From contig JAULSR010000001.1 of assembly GCA_030512295.1 (NCBI GenBank), positions 124,001 through 188,000 of the forward strand: a stretch of 64,000 nucleotides of DNA. Reading direction: 5' to 3'. Positions 1 through 10,085 of the stretch are shown in pieces (position 1 is the stretch's first letter; each line of letters starts with the position of its first letter). The position numbers and the translations under genes are program-made. Below the pieces are notes generated by a model. It was not told where the DNA came from and searched no databases. It saw only the letters and a program-made list of their open reading frames with translations. The DNA is from Bombardia bombarda. Its lineage: Eukaryota > Ascomycota > Sordariomycetes > Sordariales > Lasiosphaeriaceae.

Positions 1-335
1 TGCTTCGAGCAGGCCACAGAGTTTATCCCTGAGCGGTGGACCACCCGCCGCGACATGGTGAAGAACATGGCGGCTTATAGCCCCTGGGGAACTGGTACGT
101 CTTGGCACTATTACAATTACGAGGGCAATTTGACTAACGCGTGTATACAGCACACCACAGCTGCATAGCACGTGTCATGGCCATTGATGTGCTGCGGATT
201 ACAACCGCCCAGCTCATCAGAAAGTACCGCTTCCGTCTTGCTCCTGGCGAGACGGGCAAGCGTGTTTTAGACGACATGAAGGATCAGCTAGCGCCCAACC
301 CCGGTGAACTGACACTGATGTTTGAGTTGAGGTAG
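1..335 (+). CDS. Cytochrome P450, 3' end only
   Basis: This is the C-terminal part of a P450 monooxygenase; the 5' part lies outside the window. The first exon (1-94) reads FIPERW, the conserved PERF/PERW region, followed by YSPWGT. A 56-nt intron (95-150, GTACGT...ACAG) splits the heme-binding loop. The second exon (151-335) continues HHSCIARVMA, with the heme-ligand cysteine in the C-I-A-R context, and ends FELR with a TAG stop. The cysteine is present but the loop departs from the usual FGxGxRxCxG: the first position is W, and alanine and histidine replace glycine and arginine. This suggests a divergent family. Splicing keeps the frame across the intron. The substrate cannot be inferred. 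Confidence 0.85.
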
Positions 336-1082
336 ATGCCGACATTGTCAGATACTACCTCGGCGTGTAGGTGTGGTGGGTTGTCGAGCACACGCATTGA
401 GGCCACGGGGGTACATAAGTACCCATGCAGGCCATACACGAGAACCATGAGAATATGAGTATATATTGCAATGATTATTTTATTTAGGGAAGCATGGGCA
501 TATTATTAAGCGGTATCTTTAGCGAGTCAAGCGTTTCCAGTACCTATCTCACTTGTTATTCATTGGCCCTGTACTTATTATGGGTGAATAACGTGAGTGG
601 CCGCTGCATGTTCAAGAAACCCTTCCATTTTTTGTGTATGGCGAGGGGGGTGGGCAGTCTCGCCGAAAAAGCAGAGCATTTGCAAAAGCCATAATGGACT
701 GTCGAATTGCAACTCCTTTTTGTAAAGGATTTTCCGGTGACCCACAGTGCTCTTGCTAAATGGTGGGTCTTCAAACGCGGTTCAGAATGAGGTAATCAGC
801 CTCCATCTTGCTCTTTCCAAATTATTCTCTGTTGCAGCTTCCCGGGTGAGTCTGAGTAAGGGAGGAACGAGGTAGACAACAGAGATTTGCACGGCAGGAA
901 CATATATGCCCCTCTTGCTCTCAACTGCCAATCGGCAGGCGCAAGTATGGACTTGTTCTTACCATGGATGCAATGTGCAGACCTAGACCCGCCTCTGCCT
1001 GACGTTAGACAGGGTCGCCACCTTCCCACCAGGGACTCAAGGTCAGTTTTCCGCCCGCCTACATTATCTCTTTTTTTGACCT
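336..1082. other. Intergenic, nothing recognised
   Basis: Only short open frames are present and none resembles a protein family. The A+T-rich stretch at about 440-500 may hold the polyadenylation region of the P450 upstream. Confidence 0.4.
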
Positions 1083-1267
1083 GAATTCTTCCCCGCTCAT
1101 CTTTTCCAATCCAAGCATCTCTGCTCTCCAGACTCATAAAATTCTTCCCAGACATCTTCGTCAATCCAAGCGTCTCTGCTCGCCAGTATCACACAATTCT
1201 TCCCGGTCACCTCCCACTTCAAGTATCTCTGCTCGCCAGGCTCACAGCTTCGACCTTCTTCCAGTCA
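1083..1267. repeat. Imperfect 55-bp tandem repeat
   Basis: Three consecutive diverged units begin at about 1100, 1155 and 1210. They share a core reading CAAGC(A/G)TCTCTGCTC followed by a C-rich AATTCTTCCC segment. A partial unit precedes them at 1083-1099. The first two units are both 55 nt; the third is slightly longer and more diverged. It is not inside a supported gene. Confidence 0.7.
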
Positions 1268-1888
1268 CCTTTGCCAGGCTGCAGGCAACCATGCAACACT
1301 CACACAATGCATTACTGCCCGCCAGGCATTCGACCTCTTCCTTTCCCTTTCAGCATCGAATACAACTTATGGGTAAGTCATTGGCTTTTGCGTTTCTCTT
1401 CGTTCCCTTCACAAGCCGTCTTTGTACGTTTTCATCACCGAGAGTCTCCACCGGTCGTTCTTGATTGCTGCTGGGAGTTTTATTCCGGCTGCCAGTGCAA
1501 AGTCCAGTTCAGTTCATCGCTCCTGCCGACCGCCTTCGATGTTGTGATTCGACCGGTATCTAATTTTGGTCAACTGAAGTTGTCGTGGGAAGGGACTCTC
1601 CAAAGTTTCCAGGTAGTAGGATGGCCCCCTTTACACCAATTATCTCCGGGGCCGTCGAGTCTCTGACACCCCCCCACCTTGTAGGGTGGTATATAGGCTC
1701 TTGGGTAGAGTGGTAGCTTCAACATCAATGTACGCCGTCTCACCCATCAATGGTCAAGTGTGCAGTGCATGTCTCTTAGAGGGTGGGAGGGCGAAGGTTT
1801 TCTTTTTTGGTAGGTATGGTAGGGTTTTGGGCTGGCTCATGTGAAGTGTTGTGGTAGCAAGGAGAGGCTCTCTACATACAATAGAAAT
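1268..1888. other. Intergenic, one unsupported 131-codon ORF
   Basis: The frame at 1271-1666 (+) is open for 131 codons. It begins inside the end of the tandem repeat, has no recognisable domain, and its composition does not look like coding sequence. It is not annotated as a gene. Confidence 0.35.
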
Positions 1889-2031
1889 AAGAATCTTCAA
1901 GTCACGGCTTTTGTGGCTCAAAAACCAATTCAAAGTCAGTTACTCCCATCGTTGGTGCTCACCAAAGTCAAGTTGGTGGCTATGGGTATCAGAACGTTGC
2001 GTCCACAGGCGTCTTCGGCACACAGTATGCC
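1889..2031 (+). pseudogene. Fragment of an aspartic protease gene
   Basis: The forward strand here resembles codons about 60-107 of the intact pepsin-like protease gene at 45175-46604 (homologous segment 46284-46430, minus strand). Reading from 1912 gives CGSKTNSKSV, then IVGAHQSQVGGYGYQNV and FGTQYA. The intact protein has CGSKTNSKSV, IIGAHQRQVGGYGYQNV and FGTQYA. Upstream, AAGAATCTTCAA matches AAGAATGTTCAA of the intact gene, but the spacing to the shared TTGTGGCTCA is four bases shorter, which breaks the frame. Similarity stops after the codon for alanine in FGTQYA. There is no start codon, catalytic aspartate or remainder of the gene, so this is a relic of a duplication or of a lost paralogue. 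Confidence 0.8.
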
Positions 2032-2141
2032 CCAAATACCGTTGTGGTATCCAAGCTTGCAAACACAATGTACTGGCCCATTCAAGACCTTAGGTAAACC
2101 ATTCCTACCATTGCACTTGGCATTTAACCCACTGGGCAGCT

Positions 2142-2201
2142 AGTGGGATAGATGTAAATGGGATAGTTGTAAGTGGGATAGTTGTTAGTGGGATAATTAC
2201 T
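2142..2201. repeat. 15-bp minisatellite, locus 1 (4 units)
   Basis: Four 15-bp units in a row: AGTGGGATAGATGTA, AATGGGATAGTTGTA, AGTGGGATAGTTGTT and AGTGGGATAATTACT. The same repeat family is found at 17540-17614 and, inverted, at 54225-54269. It lies about 110 bp downstream of the protease fragment. Confidence 0.85.
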
Positions 2202-3805
2202 TGCTCATAGTGGGTGGCAAATCAGTTGCAAATTGGGTATAAGTTTAGGCGACACTCTGACATAGAGTGCACAATATGCCGTTCTTTTCAACCGTAGGTG
2301 GAGAGCCTTTGATAGCAAAGCATCGTCTTGGACGGCGACACTGGTAACAGCCAGCATTTCATCTCGCTCTCTTATAAGGCGGTCAAAGGGCGCGCGAGCA
2401 TTATTCCTCCGGTATCATAGGGCATGCAGATCAGACGTGTAGGAATTTGAAGTAGTTGGAATTCTGAGATTATGACTGAATTGTAATCGGAGGGATACAC
2501 GATAACTTTGAAATGTATCTCAGAGATTAAATAGACTCACTACTGATTGGCTACGTTTCGATCGTCAGAATGGGCCTTTGATCTCATTTTATGCCATTTC
2601 AGGATACGGGGGACTCTTCGTACCGAGGTAATGGTGGCCCATCGAGGATAAGGTAGCCATGCATGTACCGCTGCATTTAGACAACCAACCGTGTCCTGCT
2701 AAGCAAGTCTGTTACTACCCCATCGGTAGTGGATTTATTGCCTACTACATGCCGGCAGACTGCATGCAACTAACTGCATGTATGTGGCTTGATGTGAAAT
2801 GCAGGCAGCCGGTACTGTACCATGTCATTCGATGCATATGTCCAACCAACATCAAACTGGGCCCACTAGTAACATCGTAACAGCCCGCGCTATTCACTCG
2901 TCAATCATTGGAACCGGCGGCCTGCATATTCTCTGTTGTTGTGTGTGTTTTACTTTTTATGCATGATGGTGGGTTTCCCCTCTTGCATCTTTCAAGGATC
3001 AAGGACGACGCAGCATGGCTCAACGTTGGTGGTATAATACACGGTTACACCAATATCTTAGCTGCCAAATGGTGTTTTGTACCAGGTTCTCAGCCAACAA
3101 CCCACATTGGCTTGGGTGGGTGGTATAAGAATGTCGGAAATGATTAGTATTCGCTGTTAGTCTCCATGCATGATCAAGTTTGATTACAATTCATTAAGAA
3201 TTCGGCAAAGTGAGGGGGTAGGTCTAGTATGGGATGGATCGTGTTGTGCCATGCCAGGTGAAGCTACCACGAGTCTCTAAGACACGACAAATCGGCGATC
3301 CGTTGCTTTCTCCATGCATCAATCATACGTTGACATTTTCATAGGTAGGACAGAACTCTCAACCTTCATAGTTGTTCTGCACCTGTGCGTCTGTGGTATT
3401 GGAGAGTCGGCAAGAATTATCGACCAAAGCGATAGGGTCTGGGGCGTGCGCTATTTGATTTTACCAGTGATGGCGTTGTGAACACTGCCTAGGAACACGT
3501 CAAATCCATTGACGGCCATCTCCTCCAAAAGAAAGGGGCTCAGGGGTAAATTCTGACGATTGGGTAACCCTAACCCGAAAACAGTGAAATCTCCAGAAAA
3601 ATGTCCAGAAAACGAGACTGGGCCCGTGCGCACTTTATCAATTAAAGTTACAGTGGTGGGGTTTGGACCTTTGACGCGTCTGCCTTTTGGGTTGGATAAT
3701 GGATTGGATTTGGACGCGTCCCACCATTTCCAATGGTCAATTGCATTAGCCGTCCACCAATTCCCCTTCTCCTTCTCTACCTTCTTGTCCAACAACTCGT
3801 CAAAA
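2202..3805. other. Intergenic, upstream of rfc3
   Basis: No protein-like frame was recognised. The last 200 bases before the rfc3 start are pyrimidine-rich (CCTTCTCCTTCTCTACCTTC), a common feature of fungal promoters and leaders. The frame of rfc3 stays open upstream to 3560, but that part does not match the family. Confidence 0.4.
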
Positions 3806-4993
3806 ATGTCCGACTTTGAAGATGAAATGGACATTGATGCCCCGCCGGCCAAGGATATCACCTTTTCGTCTGGCGACAATGCGGCCAAGGGCAAGCGCAG
3901 CGCCGCCAATCTGCCCGTCGAGGCAGAAGACAGTCTTCCCTGGGTCGAAAAGTACCGCCCCGTCACGCTCGACGACGTGTCGGGCCACCAAGACATCCTG
4001 GCCACCATCAACAAATTCGTCGACACCAACCGACTCCCCCACCTCCTCCTCTACGGGCCCCCGGGCACGGGCAAGACGTCGACCATCCTCGCCCTCGCGC
4101 GACGCATCTACGGCACCGAGAACATGCGCCAGATGGTGCTGGAGCTCAACGCCTCCGACGACCGCGGCATCGACGTCGTGCGCGAGCAGATCAAGACGTT
4201 TGCCTCGACCAGGCAGATCTTCACCATGCAAGCCTCCTCGTCGCCCTCGTCGCGCCCCGGCGCCAGCGTCGCCACCTACAAGCTCATCATCCTCGACGAG
4301 GCCGACGCCATGACCAACACGGCCCAGATGGCCCTGCGCCGCATCATGGAGAAGTACACGGCCAACACGCGCTTCTGCATCATCGCAAACTACTCCCACA
4401 AGCTGAGCCCCGCCCTGCTGTCGCGCTGCACCCGCTTCCGCTTCAGCCCCCTCAAGGAGCCCGACATCCGCTGCCTGGTCGACAAGGTCATCGAGGAGGA
4501 GAACGTCAAGATCACACCCGACGCCACCGAGTCCCTCGTCCGTCTGAGCAGGGGCGACATGCGCAGGGCCCTGAACGTCCTGCAGGCCTGCCACGCCTCG
4601 AGCACGCCGCTGCAAAAGTTTGGCCATGTGAAAACACCAGAGAAGGACATTGTGCGCGAGATGATCACCACGCAGACAATCTACAACTGCGTCGCCGCCC
4701 CACCTCCTGACGCCATCAAGAAGATCCTTGACACCCTGCTGCGGACGAGCGATGTCACATCCTGTCTCTCCACCATCAATACCCTGAAAGTGGCCCAGGG
4801 CCTGGCCCTGGCAGACATCATCACTGCACTTGCCGACGAAATTGTCAAGCTCGAGGTAAAGCCCCAGGTCATGATAACGTGGCTTTCCTCTCTGGCAGAT
4901 ATCGAACACAGAGTGGCAAGCGGTGGTGGCGAGGCGATACAAACAGGCGCCGTGGTGGGGGCCATACGGAATGGTGTTGAGCTGATGGGATAG
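3806..4993 (+). CDS. rfc3: Replication factor C subunit 3 (clamp loader)
   Basis: A 395-aa AAA+ ATPase subunit of the RFC clamp loader, which opens and loads PCNA at primer-template junctions in the nucleus. The start chosen is the ATG at 3806 (MSDFEDEMDID), because the family begins with an acidic tail just before LPWVEKYRP. Visible motifs are the RFC box II WVEKYRP, Walker A GPPGTGKTS (residues 84-92), LNASDDRGIDVVR, Walker B LIILDEADAMT, and the arginine-finger SRC in LLSRCTRFRF, then the GDMRRALNVLQ sensor-2 region. The wording around FASTRQIF and NASDDRGIDVVR is that of yeast Rfc3 and human RFC5, not of Rfc2 or Rfc4. It has no introns. A serine/proline-rich loop (QASSSPSSRPGASVATY) is inserted before Walker B and makes the protein longer than yeast Rfc3 (340 aa). 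Confidence 0.96.
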   Translation: MSDFEDEMDIDAPPAKDITFSSGDNAAKGKRSAANLPVEAEDSLPWVEKYRPVTLDDVSGHQDILATINKFVDTNRLPHLLLYGPPGTGKTSTILALARRIYGTENMRQMVLELNASDDRGIDVVREQIKTFASTRQIFTMQASSSPSSRPGASVATYKLIILDEADAMTNTAQMALRRIMEKYTANTRFCIIANYSHKLSPALLSRCTRFRFSPLKEPDIRCLVDKVIEEENVKITPDATESLVRLSRGDMRRALNVLQACHASSTPLQKFGHVKTPEKDIVREMITTQTIYNCVAAPPPDAIKKILDTLLRTSDVTSCLSTINTLKVAQGLALADIITALADEIVKLEVKPQVMITWLSSLADIEHRVASGGGEAIQTGAVVGAIRNGVELMG

Positions 4994-5444
4994 ATGAAAC
5001 GAGTGTTTGGTGTCCCGGACAAGCATGCAATTTTATATTTGATGGACATTCCGTTTGGGCATGTACATATATGTACCAGGTACTTGGCGTCAGGGGGTGT
5101 ATTTTACCGGGCGTGGATAGAGAGCGCAAAGAAGCTCTGGCAAATAAAGTGATTCGTCTTCACATTTCCCTCCATGGACGAATGATGTCCTTCCACATGC
5201 GTGATGCAGCCCAAGCATGCTATGTTAATGGGAGTGCTTAATCGTGGGCCGCCAACTGTTTTTATCTTCTAGAGTGCCGCTTTGGTCCCAAGTAGTCTGC
5301 CCGTACCTGGCTCTAAAGAGAGACTCTCTCTATGTCGTTAAACAGCTTTATAAACACCCTAGTATTCACGGATAACTCCGAAATCAGGGACATACTATTT
5401 GCTACTATACAAGATGCACAACATTAAAGAAAAAGAAAAGACTG
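4994..5444. other. 3' flank of rfc3, no gene seen
   Basis: The stretch holds the presumed rfc3 3' UTR and no supported frame. Confidence 0.4.
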
Positions 5445-6537
5445 CTAGTACCAATGTGGCCCATCAACAGCCAACGTGCCATGGCTGAATCTGCTCAACA
5501 AGCCTCTCTGCCCGTCCTCAAACTCATTCATGGCATAAAAGCTCGTCACAGAAACCACCTGCTCAGCAGGATAGCCCACGCCCATGCCCATCCCTGCTGT
5601 CTGGCTCTCCAAAAGCTGGCGGCTCAGGAAAGCCGCAAAGGTCTCTTGCACATGCAGCGGCCACTCGCGCTGCTGACACATGCCCATCTCTACAAGGGTA
5701 TGAATGCTCGATGATCTCTCCGAGCATCCGCTCCACCTCCTCGCAAACCTCCCGCCGCAGGTCCCTCACCTCCAGCACCCTGGCCGTATCCCCCAGCGAC
5801 GTGACTGTGTCCTGCACCTGGGACAGATATCTCTGCAATTTATAGGGGTTTAGCTAGAGACAGTTTCGAGTGAGCCCAGGTGTTGCGCGCCTTCGTCATT
5901 GCCACCAGACAGTGGTGGATGGCGGGCTCGACGAAACAGCCTGCTCGGTGATACTCGGCTATCTCTGACTAGCTGAGCTTGACGAGGGCGGGCCCTGGGC
6001 GGAATAAATTCTGCTGCTCCTCCGGATAGTGGATTGTGGCATAGTCGTAAAGGGCTTGACGCGCGATGTTGAGCGCCTTACTAATGGCAATCTCCTCTAG
6101 TCGATTTGTCAGACCTTCAGAAATTCCCTCAAGTGTCGACAACCCCGACAGGCGCAGTTCTGCCTGAACAATTGTCGATATTTTCTTGTCCTGGACTGCA
6201 ACATTGCCGGACGGGGGCTGCTCGGTGTTGGAAGCATCGGCAGCCGTGGCTGAGCCCCCGTTATTATCGGTAGCTACGGCTGTCGAAGTAGCACTCCAGT
6301 CTGATCTTGGTGGCCCCCAGCGTCAGAGGCTTGCCCGGGCTCGTTATTGCTGACAGGGAAAGCATTTCCCAGATATGTCCAAGTCTGAAAGGTATTCCTA
6401 GGGAAACGCCAGGATATCGTACTGGTGCTGGTCCTCTTTGCTGAGGACGTCTTTGTTTGCTTCATGTAACGAGGTAGCTCCAGGTTCGTAGTCTCACTGT
6501 CGTTCAGCTCGGCTGCCAAAGTCCAAAGATAAATCAT
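5445..6537 (-). pseudogene. Decayed gene of unknown family
   Basis: Read on the minus strand, coding-like sequence continues for about 350 codons but changes frame at least three times and holds two stops. In order: an open frame from 6537 (MIYLWTLAAELNDSE) to about 6290; a shift into SDWSATSTAVATDNNGG, then KKISTIVQAELRLSGL and SKALNIARQALYDYATIHYP; a TAG at 5969-5971; SEIAEYHRAGCFVEPAIHHC; a TAA at 5840-5842; a new frame RYLSQVQDTVTSLGD to MLGEIIEHS; then a shift near 5700 into TLVEMGMCQQREWPLHVQE, ending at 5445. An intron ending in TTGCAG near 5834 could remove the TAA, but the TAG and the shift near 5700 are not explained by introns. I do not recognise the family. Confidence 0.6.
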
Positions 6538-8112
6538 TGAGCGATGGCAGACAGAGAGGAAAGAAAAAACGATCAGGAAATGGGCATAGGTTGTTGCCTT
6601 AAGTACTTGAAAATGCTAGCTAGGTTTAGACACAAAGTCTAATATCATGATTCTCGAAGAAAGGAACGCATTCAACTCTAAGTTCGCTCACAGAGACCGG
6701 GTCATGGAAACAAAGAGTCAGCCCTCCAAAACGATTCACATGGAATGCTACATATTTGAGTAGTACCCGGGCAGATTCCTGCCCATGAGGAAGCTCTTAC
6801 ATCGGTCACCGCGGTATTGTGTACGAACAGAGAAGGTTTCTAGAGTTGGTCAAACAGTGTACGTATACTTGAAGACAATACTGACTAATAGAAGTTCATT
6901 GTCAAATCCACTCTTATGGCTTTAATGGAACAGTTGTAGATGGAGTGGCTGCATCGGATACAGTGTGTCTTCAAGTATGGAGTACAGCCACTGTTGCTCT
7001 GCGACTTGGCGGTAAAAGTACGGGAAGCGAGCTTGGGAGCTAATGGGAGTCTGGTCTGGATCATCTACACCAGTACTTCCATCACGGTACTTTATTAAAA
7101 GCTCGGTCACTGTTAGAGTTAACTTCTGAGTCGTGGTCTATTCATTGAGCCTAGGCGTTGAGGGTGTATATGCTTAAAAAGTTAAACGTGCTGAGGCCAG
7201 ATCGGAGGGCTTGAATAACTGAAGTACCTTAGCGACCCGTCAGTCTGGTTACCCCTAACCAGTACTACTTAAGTAGTCTCAGCCCCCTTTCAGCAAGAGA
7301 AAGCTTCTTACCATCTTCCGCTAACAATTTCTAAAAAGGAAAAAAAAAGTCTCTCACAACCATTTGCAAACAGCCAGGTATGACATCACTGGCAGCTATT
7401 CACGGCCCTCACTCCCTCATGTGACTTTGAAAGCCACCAGCCCGCGCACAGGGCAGGCGCATGGAGTTTGGCGCTGGTAGCGCGAAATGCAGCGCGTAAC
7501 CAACCTAATTCAGCAGCCCATCAGACGGCAGAGCCGGGGTCTTGGCCATCTTCGGCGCTCGCCGCTAGTGGGTCCCCCACATGGTCGTTGGTCGAGCAAT
7601 GTGACTTTCCACCCAATCACAAAAGCAAAACTGGGGGGCGGGAGTTGTCAACATGGCAATTGTGAAAGAGGCGAAAGAGGCCCCTTCCTGAGTGGCCATC
7701 AATTCGGCTGCGCGAGACCAAGATGGGGCTTCCATTGTCGTGGTCGCTTCGCGATTTGCGTACTCGCGCGCACATGCAGACATGACTGGACCAGATACCA
7801 GAGACATGGCGTTGGCGTGCTCTATTTTCCCTGCCGAGCAACGCCATCAGCCGAACTTGCCTGGCCATGGCCTCCCCTGACCCATTGAAGGTTGAAGTTG
7901 AAGACTTTCCTATCGTTTCTTTTCTTCTTCTTTTAACCTTGTTCTTTTAACTTTGTTCCTTCCTTCCTTCCCTGTGAATCCTGTGTCACTCTTGCCCGCT
8001 ATGGTTACACATCCCGCCCTTCGCTCCTTCCCAAGTCGATAACGTACGTGTCAAACGCCCCATGCCATCGAGGCAGGAGCCAACGAGACGGTGAACGTGA
8101 ATGTGAGGAAGG
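6538..8112. other. Intergenic, A+T-rich then promoter-like
   Basis: The 6540-7340 part is A+T-rich with only a 62-codon minus-strand frame (6922-7110) of no known family. From about 7380 the base composition rises. A pyrimidine-rich tract at 7916-7970 (TTTCTTTTCTTCTTC and similar) precedes the rhodopsin-like gene and is probably its promoter or leader. Confidence 0.4.
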
Positions 8113-9623
8113 ATGAACCGGGGAATCCAACTGGCGGTGGCCATGTGGGCCATGACTGCCTTCTCGCTCCTTCTCGTCGCGCTGCGCCTCTACACGCGCA
8201 TCCGCATCGTCAGGTTCGTCGGCATCGAGGACCACCTGTTCGCCTGGACCGGCATATTCCTCCTCGTCTTTACCGCCACCATCCAGGTCGCTGTCCACTA
8301 TGGCCTCGGTCGCAGCTTCTGGACTCTGGCCGTTGACGACTCGTCCAACGCCATTTTCTGGACCTATGTCGCCAACACTTTTGCCATCACGGGCAACGCC
8401 ATGGCCAAGCTATCCATGGGCTTCTTTCTGCTACGCGTCGTCCAGATCAGGTGGCAGAAGCGGCTGTTGTGGCTGCTCATTGTTGTTACTGCTGGCACCT
8501 CCATTGCGCTTGTCATTATGCTGTGGAACCAGACGACGCCAGTTAGGGCTAGCTGGGATCCCCTCAGAACACCGGGCCAGTGGAACATACAGATCCAGCC
8601 TATGAGTGTCGGACTTGGAGGTATGTCGACGGAAATTAGTGTTCTTGGACAAGCACTTGAAAGCATGCTGACATATGCACTCGCCCTCAGCCTGGTCCAG
8701 CGCCTGTGACTTCTTCTTTGCCATCTTCCCGTGGGTTGTCATCTGGCATTTGCGAATGTCTCGTCGGGAAAAGGTCATGCTGGCCGGTGGCATGAGCCTG
8801 GGGGTCATGTAAGCTACCCGTACCCAGCCATCAACCTCCACCGAGAGGATGAACTCTAACACAAACATAGCGCTGGAGCATGCGGCATCACCCGGACAGT
8901 GGTGCTCTCGCAAATAGACGTTATGGATTACACTCGTAAGCTTACTTCTCGCTTTCAATTGACTTTGGCCGGGAAAGCTAACAGACCGCAGTAAACTTTG
9001 CCCCCTACTTTATCTGGGCAGGCGCCGAGATCGCAGTCGCCATGGTTTGCCTTGGAATCCCCACTCTCCGACCTCTTTACCTTCGCAGGCGTGGCACGAG
9101 CATCGGATATGCAGATCGGGTTCACACGCGACTCGACGCCTGTAACGACGACGACCAACAGTTGCCACAATTCTCGGAAAAGAAGCCCATCGATCTACCC
9201 CAAAACATACAACAAACACCACCTAACTTCAGCCCCCAAGTATATAACTTAAACCCCATTGACCATAAGATACATGAGTTACGCGACCCAACTCCACAAG
9301 AAACACCAAACTACCTTCGCGACTCGGCTTCATCACACACAATGGTCGAATCATCTCCTAGCCCAGAATTCCATCCAACAACAACCATGTGCCGACCGCC
9401 AAGTGCCCACGTGAAGAGGGGCCGCAGCGACAGTGTGGATGCTATACTGGGCCTTTATGACGAGAGAAGCCACAGCAAAGGCCGTGCTATTACTGCAGAT
9501 AAGAACTATAATTATGATTATGCCACTGCTAACACTGCGGTGGGGGCTCCAGATGGGATCTGGGTCAAGAATGAGATTTGGATCAAGAGGATCACAGCTG
9601 CTGACTGGCCGTTGAGGGGCTGA
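8113..9623 (+). CDS. Fungal rhodopsin-like 7-TM protein
   Basis: Four exons: 8113-8620, 8691-8808, 8871-8935 and 8992-9623, giving 440 aa. It is an integral membrane protein of the fungal rhodopsin-like/PTH11-related family; members of unknown ligand are thought to sense the environment. Hydrophobic segments include residues about 8-28 (VAMWAMTAFSLLLVALRL), 43-63, 85-105 and 130-150, then DFFFAIFPWVVIWHL and FAPYFIWAGAEIAVAMVCL. GVIAGACGITRTVVLS is the typical loop before the last helix. The long last exon is a hydrophilic cytoplasmic tail with a serine-rich patch and a YNYDY motif. The phases at all three introns (GT...AG) agree. No retinal lysine can be claimed, so light sensing is not implied. 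Confidence 0.9.
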
Positions 9624-10085
9624 GAACGAAAGACACGTGTGGGGGACAGGATCTATGGATGTGATGGGAGGAGGATATACCCGACTGAGCAAGTAAGTGA
9701 GTCATGCCACGTGAGGATTATGCGATTTTAGGGGTGGAGGAGGCTGGTTCTTTCTCTGGACATATTAGATTCGTGGTTTCTGCGAGACATCTTGACGCAA
9801 GTCAGCCTACTAGTAATGATTGATGCATTGAGAGTTTACTTTGAATAGGAAGTATTATATTTTACAAGAACATACTGGTGATATCTGCCCGCAGCTTCAT
9901 TGAGTATTTAGCTGTCCTGCTGGTACGTATGATTAAGTAATACAAATTATAGCAACGAAGCTGATAGGTCAATAGTGGCACAGCAATACGGATAGACCAA
10001 CGAGACATGTCGGAACAGGGAGGTCGGAGCAGGAGGGGTCAGACTGACCAACTCCAATCAGGTCCGAGACGCAGAATCTGTTGCC
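9624..10085. other. Intergenic between rhodopsin-like and HET genes
   Basis: No supported frame. It is A+T-rich at 9830-9960 and contains the promoter region of the HET gene that follows. Confidence 0.4.

Noticed and set aside
3800..5026. 408-codon open frame antisense to rfc3
   Set aside because: It is a shadow of a G+C-rich third-position gene; low-complexity Gly/Val/Asp composition and no family resemblance, while the plus strand carries all RFC motifs.
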